Source of the DNA: Sphagnum magellanicum
Taxonomy: Eukaryota; Streptophyta; Sphagnopsida; Sphagnales; Sphagnaceae
Direction: 5' to 3'
Length of the DNA stretch: 64,000 bases
Assembly (NCBI GenBank): GCA_021904315.1
Contig: CM038912.1
Coordinates: 15,587,061 to 15,651,060 of the forward strand
In this document: positions 11,084-22,826 of the stretch, one piece after another
Layout: each line of letters opens with the position of its first letter
How positions within the stretch are numbered: the first letter of the stretch is position 1
Position numbers and translations under genes: made by a program
Notes under the pieces: model-generated
Told to the model about the DNA's origin: nothing
What the model saw: only the letters and a program-made list of their open reading frames with translations
Database searches by the model: none

Positions 11084-14000
11084 CCTTTGAATTCAGAGCT
11101 TTTGTGCTTAGCTGCCTTCTCCTGCTTGCTCTTCGTCTGTGTGCAGCTCTCATCTGACTTCTCAAGATGTCCATTGGGTTGGGTCGTAGCTGTGCTCGAC
11201 TTGTGTGAAGCTTTTTGTCTGAACTTTTGTCGTGACAATACTTCCAGCACATCTTGTGGAACTTCTTCACTGGGGTTGTTCTCCAATGCAGGTGAATAAC
11301 CATGACCCTGATGTCTGCCAACTTGAGCTTGGTCAACGTAATCAGGATTCATGACACAAGTGTGACCAACTAGACCGCCATGGTGTTGCTGATTTTTCTT
11401 CGCAAATTGCCTTTGCTGTTGGTCACCTAACAACGCCTCCTGCATCTGTCGAGCACTCAAAGAACATGAGTTTTCTGTAAAAATGTGCACAGTAGTGTTT
11501 GATGGGCCTGCTGCTGCCTCTGAGTCTGCTGTTGACTCCATAGCATGTAATGTTTTGGAGTCCTCTGTGACAGTGGTCGGTGGGCAAGATAGGCTGAGCT
11601 TCAGCTCTACTGGGCACCCAAGTGCCATTTGAAAAGCATGGCAAGTGCTGCTGCGGAGCCTCTCTGCTCTTGCTTTCTGTTCCACATGCTGAAACTCCAC
11701 ATGGGAAACCGCATATGAGTTATCTGTTACATTCAATCAATACAAGCACCCCTTTATCTCAGACCACGAGCAAAAGGTCAATATGAAAACTTCCCCAAGG
11801 ATAATACAAAAGAATCGGCCAGAATTTTGTGGTGCAACTAACACAGGCAGACATGCATATGGTTCTAGCCAGGTAGAACTCAAGCAACAGTTGCTGCTAT
11901 ATCACCACCACAAGCTAAAAAATCCTCATCAACATAAGAGTCTTCCAGAAGCAAAAAGTCATCCCTCATGCAAGAAAACTTCGGCCTAAAGGCTGCAGCT
12001 CACCTTTTGCAATACAGAGAGAAATCAACGTGCCATGGGCTTGCAAGAGCTGTCTCAACACATTTGAACGGCAGCCATGTAGAACCTTCACCCAGACATC
12101 TTCTAGTTCCCGGCAGCCAAGCACTTGGAAGTTGCGGGATTCAGCCACTCGACCTCCATCAAAAAGAACAATGGATCCAAGCTGTGATGTGGTTGCTACC
12201 AACGGACTCTTTCCAGCCTTTTCCATTGGGGACTCTGCAGGATGTACTTTGGCCTCTGATTGCTTTCCTCCGGATGGCAACTTTTTCTTGCCCTCTGAAT
12301 GAGAGGTGGTGGTGGTGGCACACAGTGTTTGTTGTTGTGCAGCTCTCTCTTTCTTTTCCTCGACAATGGCAGTCGGTGGCAATTTGGGTGTCAGCACAAC
12401 TTGATGTGAACTTTGAGATTTTTGGGTGTCCAAAATCCAGTCTCCAGAAGTTTGAATCCTGGGTGTATAAGCTTCTGCAGCTGTGATTTTCTCAAAGGTA
12501 TCAAATGCTATAGGGCTCGGTGTCATGCTTGTGTCCACAGACGATGGGAGGTATGACCGATCAGGTGCAAATTGCAGGAGTGCAGCAGTCAACCATGTTG
12601 GCCGGTCATTGGAGACTCGTAGCTGCTTCTCTGATTCTGCTAGCACCTTCAAAGCTTGACGTAAACGTTGCTGTTGTTCCTTCTTTGCTGCAAAAAACCA
12701 AATGAACACTCACAAATTCAACAAGGTCCCGTTGTTGAGCCTCTGCTCAAAAATTCCAGTATCACAGGAGACAAGTAAAACAAGACCACCACCACCACAT
12801 GGGTTGCAAAGAGAGAGAGAGATTGGCATACAAAAGTTTCTCTTAGAAAATCCTTTCATCTCGCTGTGTACATCAGAGGTCCCGGCCAGTATGTTGGTGA
12901 TCAGTGATGCAAGTTGTGCAACCAGCGACAAGGCATCAACCCCTGAGTCAAGAAGCTCCCGCAAACATCGTACAGTGTTTGTGGTGTTTGCTGAAAGTGC
13001 GAAATCAAGCAGTTCCAATAACTTCTTGTCTGAGACTAGTCCCACCTGCAAAAACACAAAACAAGGTGCAAACTTGGAAAGCAAGCTTGGAAAAACAAAA
13101 AACTACTTCACTTTCTTTCAAAGGTGCATTAGCAGGCACCATAGGTGATCCATCATCTCCTGAAACAATAGCAGCTTCAAATGTATCAAGGCCACCATGA
13201 TGATGATAGAGAGAAGTTGGTTGGGGTACGTGTCTGTGTGAAAGACAAAAAAGACTTACAAGCTCTTCAACCATGGCTAGTGAAACCTTCCTATCTAAGA
13301 GACTAAGTTGATCTAGTGTTGTTTCTGCATCATGGAGAGAGCCATTAGCTCTTGCTGCTATCAACAATAGTGCAGCCTCATCCACCTCAAGTGCATCTTT
13401 AGTGGCAAGAAACTGCAGCCGAGTCACTATTTCCATCTCTTTCAATCTTCCAAAAGAGAACTTCTGGCACCTGTGATGATCAGTTTCCCACACCCCATGA
13501 CATGGACACTTTACCATGAGCACACAAAAACCAATCTGTATGTATCGACAGTGTTGCCAGTCTACTACAGTACAATAAAGGACTACATCAGGAATAGAGA
13601 TGGATCCTGGTGCCATTGCTGCTGCAACAAGCGCACATTGGAAACAACAAATTTAGATAACAGAAGATTTGTGAATGACCCATTGAACATGAAGAACATA
13701 GGTAGCACTCGAAACCTGGAAGTAGCTGCAAGAGGCAAATGCTCGAGATCACTGGTGATGAGGATAAACACCATGTTTCTCGGAGGATCATCCAGGAACT
13801 TGAGGAATGTGTTCCATGCTTCAGCACTCAAAGCTTCACAGCACTCAACAATGAAGACGCGGTGGTGGTGGTGGTGATGGGAATTGGACTGTGACAGCAA
13901 GCTCATCCGATGCAGCACGCTTCTCATGTGATCCAGCTCCAGGTTACTTGCATCAATCTCCTTCACATAATGACTGCTGCTGCTTGTATTGTTAAGTGTA

Positions 14001-16156
14001 AGAGTTGTGCATTCCCTGCAAAGACCACAGGGACGACGATGTGGTTCGGTGTTGTGACATATCACAGCTGCTGCAAAGATTCTCGCTGTACTCGTCTTGC
14101 CTGTTCCATGAGGGCCTGCAAACAGATACAGAGGCGCAATTTTGCCTTTGGTGATGGCAGTTGTCAGAGCTTTCACCACAAGCGTTTGGCCGACAAGATC
14201 CTTGAAACTCTTGGGCCTGTACTTGTGGCTCAAGCTTTGATGCATCAGAGTTTCTCTGCTGAGCAAATCATCATACTGTTCCCCACAGGGACTGGCTTTC
14301 GAATATCCCATGCCATTGCCATCATCTTGGTGCCGGATGTTGTTGTGAGCTTTTATTCTCCCTGAAGAACAAATCAAGCCTGAATCTGAAAGCAGGTCAC
14401 AAGCAGATGGACTTTTCTCAATCCTAGAATCCATGCCAGGAGTACCAATGTGGTTGTCATCATCATCATCATCATCATCATCATATGTGCATTCATGTGT
14501 GTGTTTGCCTTCTTCTTGTTCTTCTTCTTGCTCCTCATAGTCAAGAGTTTGCTCTTCTTCCCTATTGACAAGAATCCGAGCTTCATTGGCACCAGAATCC
14601 AATTGCAAGAGTGTTGACTGCTGCTGTGCTCCTTCTCCTACTACTATTGTTGTTGTCACTGGAGTTGCTGCTGCTGCTGCTGGACTCATGCTTGGTGCTG
14701 TAGCAGCAACTACTTCATGATACCGGAGCGATCCTCCTAACACATTGTTTCCTGAAGCCTGCTGTTGCTGCTTCTTTGAGTCCATGACCTTCTTCTTCAT
14801 CATGGCTTCTGGAAATGCACATGTGAAACCCATCCCTGCAAAATCCAGCAACCTCTTACCCTTCTTGCCCTTGTGGGCACGAGACTGATACCAAGGGATC
14901 CCGCATCCTTGTTGCTGCTGCTGCGGGATCATCTCAGACAGTTCGCGAGCATCATGAGGAGGAGGATGAGGGGCTGTTGCTGCTGCTTCAGGCGATTCTG
15001 TCTGTCCTCTGGTTGTTGTATGATGAACTGCTGCTCTAGGGTTGCGTATCCTTCCCCTGGAATGGATTCCTAGGCGCTTAGGGTTCACATCATCTTCATT
15101 AAGTTTTCTGCTGCTGGCGTCCGGTAGCCCTCTTCGCGTGGTTGTGCGCGATCGCTTGTATTTTGTGGGTGGTGGTTCTTCTGTGGTGGTGGTGGTGCTG
15201 GTGCACATCAGCGGTGATTTTGCTGCTGCTGCTGCAGTAGAAGAAGAAGCATCTCCTCGGGGCTGAGAAGAAGCATGAGGAGAGGAGGAGAGGTGACCAT
15301 TCTGTCGACACTTGAACCTCATTGCAGCAGGAGCAGCAGCGACCACATTCTTGTCTGTATCGTCCTCAAGCGACGATCCTCCCTCAGCGCATCTGCTTGC
15401 TTTCATCCCTCTCCGCCTTCCTAGTCTGCTGCTGTTGCCGCATCCCTCCTCTCCTCCTCCCTTGTACTGCAGCTGCTGATGTCTCCTCCATTGTGGCGAC
15501 TGATGATGGTGATGATCGTCCTCCTGGTCTCCTACAAATCCTCGAGTTCTTCTTCTTCTTCTTGTACCCATTTCTTCGGCCTCCCCATCGTCGTCGTCGT
15601 CATCATCAGGATCATCAACCCAAGTGCGATTTGTTGTTGCAGTAGGAGTGGATTTCGCGGAGCAAACACCAGACCCATCATCATGAAGCAACCTGTTTCG
15701 CTGTGTTGCGATCCTTCGACCCGCAAGGAGTTGCGGCTGAAGAACTCCATCTCCTCTGTGACCTCCTCGACCTGCTCTGTTCTCCGTGAAATCCACTTCG
15801 GTTTCGTAGATGTTGGGAGACGAGTAGGCGGTGGCTGGCGGATCCCGGAGCGCCTTCACCTTCTTCTTCACTGCTGTGAGTTCTCTGATGAGAGGGAGCT
15901 CATGGGGGGAGGAGGAAGAAGCTGCTTTCCTGCCAGTGTCCAACATCGTCGTCGTCGTCGTCGTCGGGGAAGAGCTGCTGCTGTTCCTCTTCTTCTTCTT
16001 CTGCATGTGCAAGTGATTACTGATGTGAATGCAATTGGTCACATGCAGATGCTTCTCCAGGTGCTTCAGGATCTTCTTACCTTCTTCTTCCTCTTCTTCT
16101 TGTTGAAAACTTGCTGCTGTTGCTACCTTCTTCTCTGTTCTGCTATTGATTGACAT
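11053..16156 (-). CDS. STICHEL-like protein with DNA polymerase III gamma/tau AAA+ domain
   Basis: Five exons on minus join in phase to about 1406 residues: 16156–13716, 13470–13260, 13045–12832, 12687–12004 and 11723–11053. The long first exon encodes a 680-residue low-complexity region rich in Arg, Ser, Asp and Thr runs, then HKYRPKSFKDLVGQ and a Walker A motif GPHGTGKTS at about residue 681. A zinc-binding cluster follows (C700, C710, C713, C716, the CGLCREC motif). Exon 2 has the lid region GSLHDAETTLDQLSLL, and exons 3–4 have the family segments LLELLDFALSAN and RLRQALKVLAESEKQLR. Exon 5 has the conserved FQMALGCPVELKL. Arabidopsis STICHEL controls trichome branching and is related to bacterial clamp-loader subunits; the role here is inferred by family. 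The stop TAA at 11053 overlaps a GTAAGT donor-like site, so a further 3' exon is possible. Confidence 0.92.
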
Positions 16157-16928
16157 CTTCTTATGTTCCTCATAATACTAAAAGAACTTGCTGCAAGTCT
16201 TCTTCTTCTTCTTCCTCCTCCTCTGGACATTCTTTTGTCTCTCACTCCAGCAGCAGCAACAGCAGCTCCTCCTAGCAGCATTCTGCAAGCACCCAATTTG
16301 CACTTCCTTCTTCCCCACTTTTCTCTTCTTTCTTCTTCTTCTTCTTGCTTAACTGTCAGAAAGCTCCAAAGATGAGCTTACATGGGGATGGGTCTGTCTG
16401 TCAGTCTGTCTGGAACCAGAAGCTGCACTATATCCACAGCTCAAATCCAGCTAGCTCTACAGCAACAATAAACTCATGAATCTTTGAAGCTGTTACTTCC
16501 GGAGCTGAACTGGGCTGCTGCTCTGCTGCTGGTGGATCAGCTACAAAAATGCAACCCATTAGAATGAAAACATTACAGCTACTATGGAAGGGATTTCCTT
16601 CCATGATTACCGCCCTGAGCTGCATTGGAAGCAGCACAAAGTCAAAACACACACACAACAACAACGAACTCAGATCACAGACAATGCTCACTGCTCAAAC
16701 AAAGTTGTTGAAGAGAAACAACAACAACAACAACCCATTCCTGATCCTGAGTCCTCCTCCATCTCTTCCCTTCCCTTCCCTTCCCTTCCCTTCCCTCCTC
16801 CTCACCACAGCAACAGCAGCGGCAGCATCTGGTGATAATCATAAAAGAAATGGAGCCAGCAAGCAAACAACCTGACAATCGATCGAGGCTGCTGTCAGTT
16901 CAGTTCAGTTCAGTTGTTTTTCTAGAAA

Positions 16929-16970
<42 letters not shown>

Positions 16971-17124
16971 CATCGTCAGTGCTTTTGTTTTGTCCCGCAA
17001 TGAGGACCCCACCATCGCCCCTCTTCGCCTGCTGCTGTTGCTGCAGAGCGCTCGCTCGCTGTGGTGCCGCGACAGAGGACACAGCGGCGTGGACTGGACT
17101 GGACTGGCTCCCTTCCGAACGAAA
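16157..17124. promoter_or_regulatory. Upstream region of the STICHEL-like gene
   Basis: Low-complexity CT-, CAG- and CTT-rich sequence, with a TTCCC run near 16770–16794 and an AG run at 16931–16966. It probably holds the promoter and spliced leader of the minus-strand gene starting at 16156. A short minus open frame ending at 16428 follows a possible acceptor but encodes nothing recognisable. No separate gene is supported. Confidence 0.5.
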
Positions 17125-17510
17125 CCTACCCTTTCATCCAATATGCCTACCCACATTCATCAACGTTCCTTCGGTTTCATCCATTTTCCAATTCCTGGGA
17201 GGACATTTTTAAAAATAATTAATTTGTGCCCAAATTGTCTGGTCTACTAACTATTACTCATCGTGGTTTTGTTTCATCCACTATTCCTACCCACATTCAT
17301 CCACTTTCCTTCAGTTTCATCCACTTTCTATTTCCTGGGTGGACATTTTTTTTTTAAAGTAAAAATTTGTGCCCAAATTGTCTGTCTACCTATCACTTAT
17401 TATCGTGGGTTTTTCATCCACTATTCCTACCCACTTTCATCCAAAGTTCCCTTCAGTTTCGTCCACTTTCCCCAGTTCTTGGGACGTGAAAAAAAAAATT
17501 AAATGAGCCT
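17125..17510. repeat. Degenerate tandem repeat, three copies, period 140 bp
   Basis: The anchor CCTACCCACATTCATC, or a close variant, recurs at 17146, 17286 and 17426. Each is followed by TCCTTCAGTTTCATCCA-like sequence, a CCTGGGNGGACATTTTT-like segment in the first two copies, and TTGTGCCCAAATTGTCTG in the first two. The copies are clearly related but diverged. Confidence 0.85.
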
Positions 17511-17930
17511 TATCCATTTTATTTATCATGGTTTTTTATTTTGTCATTATTTTAGGGACATTCATCCACTTTCATCCTGGGATTTTAAAATTAAATAAGC
17601 TTTTCCATTTGTCCTCATCTCCCTTTAACCCCCCCCCCCCCCCTTTTATTTTTGGTGGTGAATCATTCATCCAGTTTTCATTCTATTCATTTTCTCTAAA
17701 TAAATGACCTTGTTTCCATCCTGGTTCTAAGTTTCACTTTCTTTTGGTGGTGAGACATTCATCCACTTTCATCCTGGTAAAGCCCCTAAATCCCTAGGGC
17801 CTAAAGCACCTTACCCTAGGACCTAAGAGCCCTTGCCCTAGGGCTTTAGGTACCAGAAAAAATATGTTGTTTGGGGCTCTACTATTAGGTCACAACTAAA
17901 CAACATGTGTGAGTGAGTGAGCCTCCTCTA

Positions 17931-18221
17931 TTTAGTTAGGTATGTGGGGATTTTTTGACTACTTGGTTTAGTTAGGTATGTGGGGTTTTTTGACTACTTG
18001 GTTTAGTTAGGTATGTGGGGGATTTTTTGACTACTTGGTTTAGTTAGGTATGTGGGGGATTTTTTGACTACTTGGTTTAGTTAGGTATGTGGGGGATTTT
18101 TTGACTACTTGGTTTAGTTAGGTATGTGGGGATTTTTTGACTACTTGGTTTAGTTAGGTATGTGGGGGATTTTTTGACTACTTGGTCTAGTTAGGTATGT
18201 GGGGATTTTTTGACTACTTGG
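17931..18221. repeat. Minisatellite, eight units of 35–37 bp
   Basis: Eight consecutive units each contain TTTAGTTAGGTATGTGGGG, a T-run and GACTACTTGG. Differences are almost confined to the number of G and T residues, plus one TCTAG variant in the last unit. It starts after GCCTCCTCTA and ends before GAACTGGGAACC. Confidence 0.97.
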
Positions 18222-21200
18222 GAACTGGGAACCATCTCTTCTTACCCATGCCTTTTTTTTAATAGCATGACTTTGTGCTGAATTTATTACTTTGGGGAAT
18301 TGGGAATTAACTTCAAACCATGTCTTTTTTCTCACATAAGGGAACTTTTGTGTGGGATTTGTTGATTTATTAAACCCACCTTCTTCATTAAACCCATGAA
18401 TTCCAAGAATGGTGAAGGAATTTCATTTAACTCTAGTGAGGTCCATTTCCCAACTCAAGTTTCAACCAAACACAAGCTCTTGTTGGCAAGTCAAAATGGG
18501 GGCGGGAGGGGGGGAAATATTGTTGAACACATTATGAACTTATGGGTATGAACTTATGAACTTATGGGTTTTTATATAATATATATATTAGGGTTAAAAA
18601 CTAAACACTCTTTAAAAAACTCTTCTCTTTGGTGTTGTGGGGTGGGGTGGGGTTGGAGGGGGGGAGGAAAATTTCATCAATCCTTCAAGTTAGGTTTCAT
18701 CAATCCTTCAAGTTATTAGGTCAACTAGCAAACAATGTATGTAGCAAAAACATGTCATTGCATTCCCCCCCTCCTCCCCCAAGTCACAAGAAAGATGTTG
18801 TTGTTGGCGGGAGGATCATGATCTCTTCCCATCATTTAATGCAAATTTCCTCTCAAGTCAGAAAGCCTTTCTTTGGGTGGTACAAGTACTTGATGTGGTA
18901 ACAAACTGTGCCTCAAGATTGCACTAAGTTATTGCATTACACAAGCTTCCTTAAGCTTCCTTTATGTTCTAGAATTTCAGTTTGTGCCTAGCCTAATTAC
19001 ACTTTTGTTTGACTTTTACCTTCCAAGGTCACCACCTCCCCAACCCTTTTGTGGTTTAGCTTGGTGCACTTAAGTACACCCTTAAATGCCAAAGATCTTG
19101 GATGGAAGATCTTTGGTTGGAGGTAATTCCCTTTAATAAATACCCAAATCATCCATCCATCCATCCATCCATCCATCCATGGGGGTTTCATTCTACTCAT
19201 TGTAAAATGGATGAGTATTCTTGGGACAAACAAACCCACCACACACACACACAAAAAAAAAAAAAGGAAAAAAAAGGGTGCTAAAATAGAATTTGAATGA
19301 CTCGAAGTTTTGAATTAACCTTGGACTCAATGAAAAGCGTTTCCTTTTCCCAAAAGAAAAATGAAAAACAAATATGAAAGTCCAAATGAAGTCTCACAAC
19401 ACCAAAATTGATACTCCAAAACACCACTTGGGCTATCATGTTCTTCTCACTCTTATGGTGTGTGGACAAGAAACAATTTTTGGTTTGTAATCTTTGTCCC
19501 ATAACTAACCACATTGATTAACTATATACTAACGATTCACATGTATCTACTAGTGTTGGCAAGACAAAAAAATAATTTTGGTTTGTAATCTTATCTCATA
19601 ACTAACCACATTGATCAAATGTATACTAACAATTCGAATGTATGTGCTAGTGTTGGTAGGTTTAAGTTTGGGTTATACATTATTTGGACTAGATGTTTCC
19701 ATTTTAGTTGGAATTGTCATTGGGGCATAATCAACCAATTGATTTCCTTTCAAAATTGAATTAAAACCTAAACCAAGTGTTGCCCTATTTTGAACAAGTT
19801 GAGGTTCTCTAAGTAGATAAGTACAACATTATTTTTAAAATATATATAATCTTGGGCTTACATTTGAGGCAAGTTATTAGTTTTGATTGGTTGTACATAA
19901 TTAATATTGTAAAATCTCTATTTTGAATTTTTTGGACTAGTCAAACAATTAATAATATTACACAAAAAATAATTATGTTTACTTGTGTGTAAGTGGAGAT
20001 GGAACTAAATTGATTCTAAATTCTTTACAAAAATGACCAAAACCAAAGGTTCATAAATCCAAAGAACCGGTCTCAAGACCAAACCAAAGGTTTCATCAAA
20101 AACCCCAAAAAAATTAGAACTAATTCTTTTTGAAATCAAGAACCAATCAACACTATTATCTACCTATTTATTAGCCACCAAATGCTTTACATACATAAAA
20201 CACTAAACAAGAATAATGAGCTAAATGTAGTATAAGGCTTAATGCATTTGTAAGACAATGCCCAACAAGAAAATTACTTTTTATTTTGATTTTTCCAAAA
20301 TATAATGAATGTTTAACCTATCTTTCTTGCACCTCTTTTTTAAGAAATTTGTCAAGGTGCAATGGTTAGCACAATATGGATGAAAAGTTGCATAATGGAT
20401 GAGAAAGCAAAAATTGTTGTATAATATAGGTAATAAATTATAGAATAAACTAACACATACAACATTGATTCATTGTGTAACCTTCTTCAAGAATTGGGAA
20501 CCAAAGTCCCAAGGAGAAGGGGACTTGAAAAACTTGGAAGCTTTAACCAAGTTGCCCAAGGAATATTTCAACCTATTTTTCAACCAACTTGGTTGGGGTT
20601 TCCAAGTTCATTCGTTCTTAAGCCAACTAGGTTGAAGAACTTGCCCAAGAAAACTTGGTTACACTAATTTTAAAAACACCATTTTGCAACTTGTTTTAAA
20701 CAACTATAAGTGTCATTTAGGATTATTTTGGTCTCCAAAATAATCTCAAACAACACTTTTAATTGCTTAACACAAATCACAAAATGTGATTTTTCTACTA
20801 TTGTTAAGTCCCCTTTTCTTTGAAGAAATTTCAAGTGCATATTTTCCCAAAACATCTTGTTGGAAGAAGTTCCATTTTCTTTTTCATATGTCCATGGAAA
20901 AAATGAGAATTTGGAAAAGGGCATGTTCCTTGGCCAACATGGTTAGGGCTTCCAAGTGCCTTTCTTCCCAAGGTAGCTTTGTTAAAAAAGTTTTTCAAGA
21001 ATTTTTTTTAAAGTCCTTGTCTCCCTAAGAAAGTTGCAAGAATTGGGTTTAATCACATTTTCCTTATGAAAAGTTGGACGTCCCCATCGTCTTGGGGTAA
21101 CTTACTTAGAGTTACATTATTGCATTTTGCACAATGTAGTTACAAACTAGAAGGACCCTTGAAACCCCAAAGCCCTACTCCACATTCCACTTCCATAAAA

Positions 21201-22262
21201 TTTTAATGAGCAATGAATAGTAAATAATGAACATTCCATAATATACAAACACACATGTAAAAAGGCGCAATGCATGTGCCTATCAAAACATGTATTTCCA
21301 TAACTTAAAAAGATGACCATTGCATGCAATGTATGTTTCAATGAAAATGAACCAAATTTTATGCCTATGATTGTGATCCACAATTGTGCAAAAAAACTCC
21401 ATAAAAAAGGAAACTTTCCCCATCAGAAAGGGCATAAAGCTTAACATTTATTTCAAAAAATAACCTTCTACTTATAAGCATCAAGGCAATATTGTGCCTT
21501 TGTGTTCTTCTAATGTTTGATGGCCTCTTTAAAAGGAACTTTTTCAATAATGCAAATCATTGTGCAAGAACACATATATATTGATCCAAATGGCAAGTGA
21601 GGTAATTTTTCAACTTATTTTTTTTAATATCACTGCAAAGAAACAATGTTCATCTTCCACATATTCAAGGATTTGAACACAAGCAATATCAAGAAGCTTA
21701 ATACATTTGAAGAGTTTGTGCTTGAAGATGGAAGAAAATGTACATAATCTTGGCCCACAATCAAATGATATAATTCAAAAAAGAGTCCTCTTTCATGGTT
21801 GGTTCATTGTTTGCAACCATAGTCTTTTTTTAAAAAACATTGCAAATCCAAATCACAACCATCAAGTAAAGATTTCATCAAGACCCCATCCTTCCACACA
21901 TCATGAAGCCCGTAATAGGTATCCTTGATGACAATCAAGTGCTAATGGAAACATTTTAAACATCATTAAAGCAATCAACCCAAAAATTAAAGTAGATCAC
22001 ACTTAATGCCAACATAAGTTCATGGGTTCAAGAATCTAGCCTCTAGTTCATGAACTAAAGACTTTACATAGCCTTCAAAGAAAAATATTCACATGCGTCA
22101 TCACCTTGGGGAAATTTAACCTCAACACAAGTTTGACATTATTACAAAACACCACTAATTCACAAAATACTTAGAAAAAAAGAACCCAATGATAAGGCAA
22201 TCAACTTTTTTACCATTGATGTCTATTAACTAATTCATTGGAAAATTCTTGCTAGTGAAATT
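18222..22262. other. AT-rich gene-free region
   Basis: No gene recognised. It contains a (CATC)n run at about 19151–19180, an (AC)n/A-rich run near 19238–19275, and two diverged copies of a TTTGGTTTGTAATCTT…TAACCACATTGAT segment at about 19478 and 19578. Open frames are all under 90 codons and lack family features. Confidence 0.55.
19151..19180. repeat. (CATC)n microsatellite
   Basis: About seven tandem CATC units in AT-rich DNA. Confidence 0.9.
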
Positions 22263-22826
22263 CTAAAGAGAATTTAGCTCATCAAATTCGATGAATATAT
22301 TGTTATAAGAATAGTGGGGCTCCAATTGGTAAATCTTCATTGCATCAATAAAGTCACACATGAAGATGTCACAAGATTGAACAAATTTGATTAAGGTATG
22401 CACACAATGCAAAAGAGGAAAAATGGCATGTAAACCCAAAATCAACTCCAAGTCACAAAACAAGCTCAAATTATGAATGCCAATGTTGTTCCTCAACACA
22501 TCATCATGCATATTTGCAATCAAAGCACAATATTGTTCCATAATGTGTTTTATGCAAGATATCATGTTAATCCATCTTGTTTTCACATTTTTTGACAAAT
22601 TATTTCCTTTATTTGTGAGCACATCAAACAACCTACGAAATTCAAGAATTTTTTTAATGAATGAAAAAAGAACCCATACAATGCCTAAAGGAGGGCTTAT
22701 AAGCAATTGACCAAACTTAAACATTATAACACATTGTGTCCTTTTCAACCAAACCCAAAAACAACTATTGTTTTTTTCGACTATATCTATGATTACATAG
22801 TCACATAATTCATTCAGTAATGGCAA
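22263..22826 (-). pseudogene. hAT-like transposase remnant, central/C-terminal part
   Basis: An open frame of 187 codons reads toward lower coordinates. It contains NNLSKNVKTRWINMISCIK, SLFCDLELILGLHAIFPLL and VHTLIKFVQSCDIFMCDF. From memory this arrangement (KTRW, then a Leu-rich segment, then SLIKFAQ-like and CDF) resembles plant hAT-superfamily transposase-like proteins. There is no plausible upstream exon or start in place, and the flanks are AT-rich and stop-rich, so it is treated as a decayed fragment. The minus-strand fragment at 26163–26405 may be its N-terminal side. Confidence 0.55.

Noticed and set aside
16428..16691. Minus frame ending FELWI as a separate small gene
   Set aside because: It has no recognisable family, is short, and lies in the STICHEL-like gene leader region.
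17931..18221. Regular 35–37-bp repeats that could suggest a CRISPR array
   Set aside because: Units are contiguous with no unique spacers and the genome is eukaryotic; it is a minisatellite.
22477..22710. Plus frame within the hAT remnant
   Set aside because: It is the antisense shadow of the minus-strand transposase-like frame.
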